Source: Lachnospiraceae bacterium
Lineage (GTDB): Bacteria > Bacillota > Clostridia > Lachnospirales > Lachnospiraceae
DNA: 7,365 nucleotides
Direction of reading: 5' to 3'
NCBI GenBank assembly: GCA_009774145.1
Contig: VSND01000207.1
Coordinates: 1-7,365 of the forward strand
In this document: one piece after another, positions 5,571 through 7,365 of the stretch
Position numbering within the stretch: position 1 is the stretch's first letter
How the letters are laid out: each line of letters begins with the position of its first letter
The notes under the pieces: generated by a model
Told to the model about the DNA's origin: nothing
The model's database searches: none
Seen by the model: the letters and a program-made list of their open reading frames with translations, nothing else
Translations under genes and position numbers: made by a program

Positions 5571-6284
5571 GTGAGCAATAAGATGGATATCGACGGCGGG
5601 AGGCCCGGACAGCTCTGTTATCCATGGACCTGGGTTCCGACTACGGAAAATCTGATGTACATGATGCCGCAGGCAGGGACCCGCGTCTCCAGGTATTTCA
5701 GAGGAGACGAAGAAGAAAGCGCCCTGACGGTGAACTGCATCCGGGGCGGAAAAGGATGCAGAGAAGCCGATCCTCTGGACAAAAGCCTGACCACGGACCA
5801 CGGGATGCAGATGCGCCTGTGCCGGTGCAACATGGGAGTCGTGGCGCTGAAGGAAAAAGTGCTTCTGGACGACCTGACGGGAATCCGCATGGAAGGGAGC
5901 GGAGGGCTCCACATCCTGGCAGACGGGGAAGTGAAGCTGGTGTGGAAACATGGTATTATAGGAGAGACTAATGAGTTTTTGCCTTCAAACAAAGCAGGAA
6001 GATTTGATGCAGCGTCGGGGATATTATATTTAAGAAGCAATCCTGTACAATATGAGGTTTGGCATGAGGTTTCTCACTGCATTTAATATCAGCGTTTTGG
6101 AAAAGAAGCATATTTAAAACTACTGCGTACCATGGGAGAAGCACCGGATTTGGGAGTGTTGAATGCTCCAGAACAATTCGTTTATGACATGCTTTCTAAT
6201 AATTTAAGAAGATGGAGATTATTAAGTCTGGAGGAACAAATGCATGCCAACTGGTATATCACATATCATGGAGGAATTAGATAA
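5571..6284 (+). pseudogene. Spike-protein tip with zincin metallopeptidase toxin, interrupted by a stop
   Basis: The first part (codons about 7-124) resembles the gp5/VgrG-type spike of contractile injection systems: YPWTWVPTTENLMYMMP, GTRV, YFRGDEEESALTVNCIR, then a repetitive strand region ending LHILADGEVKLVW. Near 5945 the GC-rich sequence turns AT-rich and a toxin domain begins: NKAGRFDAASGILYLRSNP, then QYEVWHEVSHCI. HEVSH (codons 165-169) is the HExxH zinc-binding motif. The next codon but two is TAA (6084-6086), where relatives have Gln; CAA to TAA needs one change. The frame then continues undamaged for 65 codons (YQRFGKEAYLKLLRTMGEAP, then EQFVYDMLSNN and EEQMHANWYITYHGG) to TAA at 6282-6284. 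A Glu in EQFVYD could be the third zinc ligand. The pattern fits the Tox-MPTase4-like zincin toxins. The N-terminal delivery part is missing and the GTG start at 5571 has no ribosome binding site, so this looks like a silent cassette rather than an expressed gene. The intact product would be 237 codons; the stop leaves 171. Confidence 0.75.
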
Positions 6285-6285
6285 A

Positions 6286-6573
6286 ATGTTAACAAAGAAA
6301 GAAATAAAAGAAATTGCCGGAAAATATGCAGATGTAAACAAATCTCAATATTATTCATTAAAACTTATTTCCATAAATCCATCTGCATTTTTAGATGGGT
6401 ATTGGGATGCCTGCTATAAAGTATTTAATGATTTTGGAAATGAAATAGAAGGTCCTTTGCTGATTGCAATAAGTGGGGAAACGGGTCAAATTTACAGTAT
6501 GGAAGAACTTATAATGAATAATAGTGAAAATCAAAATGTAAAAATATCAAATGAGCCTGTTAATTCAAAATAA
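6286..6573 (+). CDS. Probable immunity protein to the zincin toxin, 95 aa
   Basis: The frame is open from 6244. The ATG at 6286 is chosen because GGAGGA at 6270-6275 stands ten bases before it and because it begins one base after the toxin's original stop (6282-6284), the usual toxin/immunity spacing. An in-frame ATG at 6268 overlaps the ribosome binding site. The protein starts with a charged helix (MLTKKEIKEIAGKYADVNK), continues with YWDACYKVFNDFGNEIEGPL, then LIAISGETGQIYSMEEL and a polar tail. The core resembles a small alpha-beta fold of the kind often seen in immunity proteins. The Shine-Dalgarno lies inside the toxin's last codons, so the premature toxin stop may reduce coupled translation. 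Cognate immunity is inferred from position. Confidence 0.65.
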   Translation: MLTKKEIKEIAGKYADVNKSQYYSLKLISINPSAFLDGYWDACYKVFNDFGNEIEGPLLIAISGETGQIYSMEELIMNNSENQNVKISNEPVNSK

Positions 6574-6598
6574 AAAGATATGGAATAAAAAAGTTGTG

Positions 6599-6893
6599 AT
6601 AAGCTGCGTTCGGAACGGAGAAGGATGTAGATGGAGCTTACTCTCTGGCAGCCTTCTACGGAGGAGCCGTCTTCCCGACCGGGAGCCAGCGGCCTGATGA
6701 TGCAGGGAGCCAGCCTGGGGAAGATTCTGTCGCTGGGATTCGGGGAAGGTTTCCTGGGGAGCACTGCAGCACAGGGACTGCGGAACGAGGATGGAGAGAT
6801 CAACTGGGCGCTGGCGATCGGGGACGGGATGTTCCAGGCGGTGATGGCGGGGCTGGTGTGGAGATATAGTCGTAATGGCGAAAAGCGCATTGT
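6599..6893 (+). pseudogene. Mosaic scrap: spike-tip residues joined to a pretoxin domain
   Basis: At 6602-6631 one frame reads SCVRNGEGCR, which matches the spike-tip motif NCIRGGKGCR of the gene at 5571 (6 of 10 identical). A second frame from 6624 reads DVDGAYSLAAFYGGAVFPTG. A third, from about 6688, reads GLMMQGASLGKILSLGFGEG, then NEDGEINWALAIGDG and QAVMAGLVW. This last part has the small-residue, Gly-rich helical look and the GEINW motif of pretoxin linkers that precede C-terminal toxins. The GC-rich sequence ends abruptly near 6860. No single frame carries all parts, so deletions or frameshifts have occurred. The longest uninterrupted frame is 6631-6972, but its last 35 codons are a shadow of the toxin frame. 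Confidence 0.55.
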
Positions 6894-7130
6894 ATGGATG
6901 CGCAATATTTTCAACTTGATAATTGGGATGAACTTGCCGCTAAATATTCTGATGATGAGATCTGGAAGATGAATGAAAAATTTCTGGATATCCAGACAAG
7001 TTCTGGACGAGAAATATATTTATCACATAATCCCGCAGAATATATAGATAAAGGAGAGTTTTATTCCAGAGAACTTCAATACTTGCGGGATAATGGTTAT
7101 CGGTTTATTGATGAAGGAGGTATATATGAC
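6894..7130 (+). pseudogene. Toxin-tip domain without its own stop codon
   Basis: A frame open from 6876, with ATG at 6894, reads MDAQYFQLDNWDELAAKYSD, then KFLDIQTSSGREIYLS, then HNPAEYIDKGEFYSRELQYL and RDNGYRFIDEGGIYD. From memory the pattern (W-x-N)..KFLD.....G..(I/F).LS..P......F..EL.YL...GY belongs to a common C-terminal domain of polymorphic toxins in Firmicutes, including LXG-type ones. The activity is unknown to me. The preceding pretoxin scrap is in another frame, so a shift near 6870-6895 separates them. No ribosome binding site is evident at 6894. The frame has no stop before the immunity gene and runs straight into it, so either the toxin stop was lost or the end was trimmed. Confidence 0.6.
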
Positions 7131-7365
7131 ATGCGGTTAGATAGTGCTTTTTACAATAATATGATTGGTGTGTTTGATTTGTATATGAACAAAATATTTG
7201 GTACGGATATCAGGAAAACAGAAACTGTTTGCAAGTTTGAAAACAGAGGTTTTTTTAGATTGGGATATGAATATTTTCCCAATCATTATAAAATTGAAGT
7301 AGAAAATGAATTCAGAACATTTGATATAACTATTTTTGATGATGAGCAGGCATTTTGTTCATTGT
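7131..7365 (+). CDS. Probable immunity protein, partial (runs off the window)
   Basis: The ATG at 7131 has an excellent ribosome binding site, GAAGGAGGT at 7113-7121, nine bases upstream. The product begins MRLDSAFYNNMIGVFDLYMN and continues KIFGTDIRKTE, then FFRLGYEYFPNHYKIEVENE and FDDEQAF; at least 78 residues are visible and the 3' end lies outside the window. From memory, proteins of the form AFY..(M/V).GVFD.YM..IFGT..(R/I)TE ... YHYFP.HY.IEIEN act as immunity partners beside toxins of this kind. It is in the same frame as the toxin tip with no stop between them, but the strong ribosome binding site argues that it is translated independently. Function is inferred from context and recall. 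Confidence 0.7.
   Translation, partial: MRLDSAFYNNMIGVFDLYMNKIFGTDIRKTETVCKFENRGFFRLGYEYFPNHYKIEVENEFRTFDITIFDDEQAFCSL

Noticed and set aside
5618..6040. Long open frames on the minus strand opposite the spike tip, and a Arg/Gly-rich + frame at 5624-5971
   Set aside because: GC-rich coding sequence leaves stops rare in other frames. The spike/toxin frame has recognisable motifs and these do not.
1..7365. CRISPR array, tRNA or rRNA genes, intact insertion sequence
   Set aside because: No regularly spaced repeats, cloverleaf-like or rRNA-like sequences, or transposase gene were seen on reading through the window.

Overview
The window looks like an accessory island from a low- to mid-GC Gram-positive gut-type bacterium, most likely a Clostridia/Lachnospiraceae relative. 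The basis is AT-rich genes with strong AGGAGG-type ribosome binding sites, a typical Gram-positive signal peptide, and protein families I associate with that group. No RNA gene, CRISPR array or intact insertion sequence is visible, and all supported genes lie on the + strand.

Left part (1-2850). A secreted protein gene (121-816) is followed by two small genes of unknown function: a 174-aa gene (834-1358) and a 193-aa gene (1431-2012). A second copy of the 174-aa gene lies at 2264-2788. The two copies are identical over 465 bp (906-1370 = 2336-2800) but carry eight differences in their first 72 bases. The second module also keeps a 21-bp scrap of the 3' end of the secreted-protein gene. It has lost the 193-aa gene, apparently by recombination between two 12-bp direct repeats.

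Middle (2849-3315). A scrap of a family 1 glycoside hydrolase (6-phospho-beta-glucosidase-like) is followed by non-coding sequence containing a perfect 22-bp palindrome. This looks like a junction of rearranged DNA.

Right part (3315-7365). This is a row of orphan polymorphic-toxin tips and candidate immunity genes. Each toxin is truncated or broken: a toxin-domain fragment at 3315-3581; a toxin with two frameshifts and two in-frame stops at 4059-4469; a contractile-injection-spike (VgrG/gp5-like) tip carrying a zincin metallopeptidase toxin, stopped two codons after its HEVSH motif, at 5571-6284; and a spike-scrap/pretoxin/toxin mosaic at about 6599-7130. The reading frames that look like immunity genes (3553-3825, 4459-4977, 5018-5560, 6286-6573, 7131-end) are open. 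GC-rich constant parts (5580-5940 and 6600-6860) switch abruptly to AT-rich variable toxin parts, as expected for cassettes that can recombine onto a full-length delivery protein elsewhere.

Overall interpretation (inference): a silent or decaying store of toxin tips whose immunity genes have been retained. It sits beside a small gene family that is being duplicated, homogenised by gene conversion, and trimmed.
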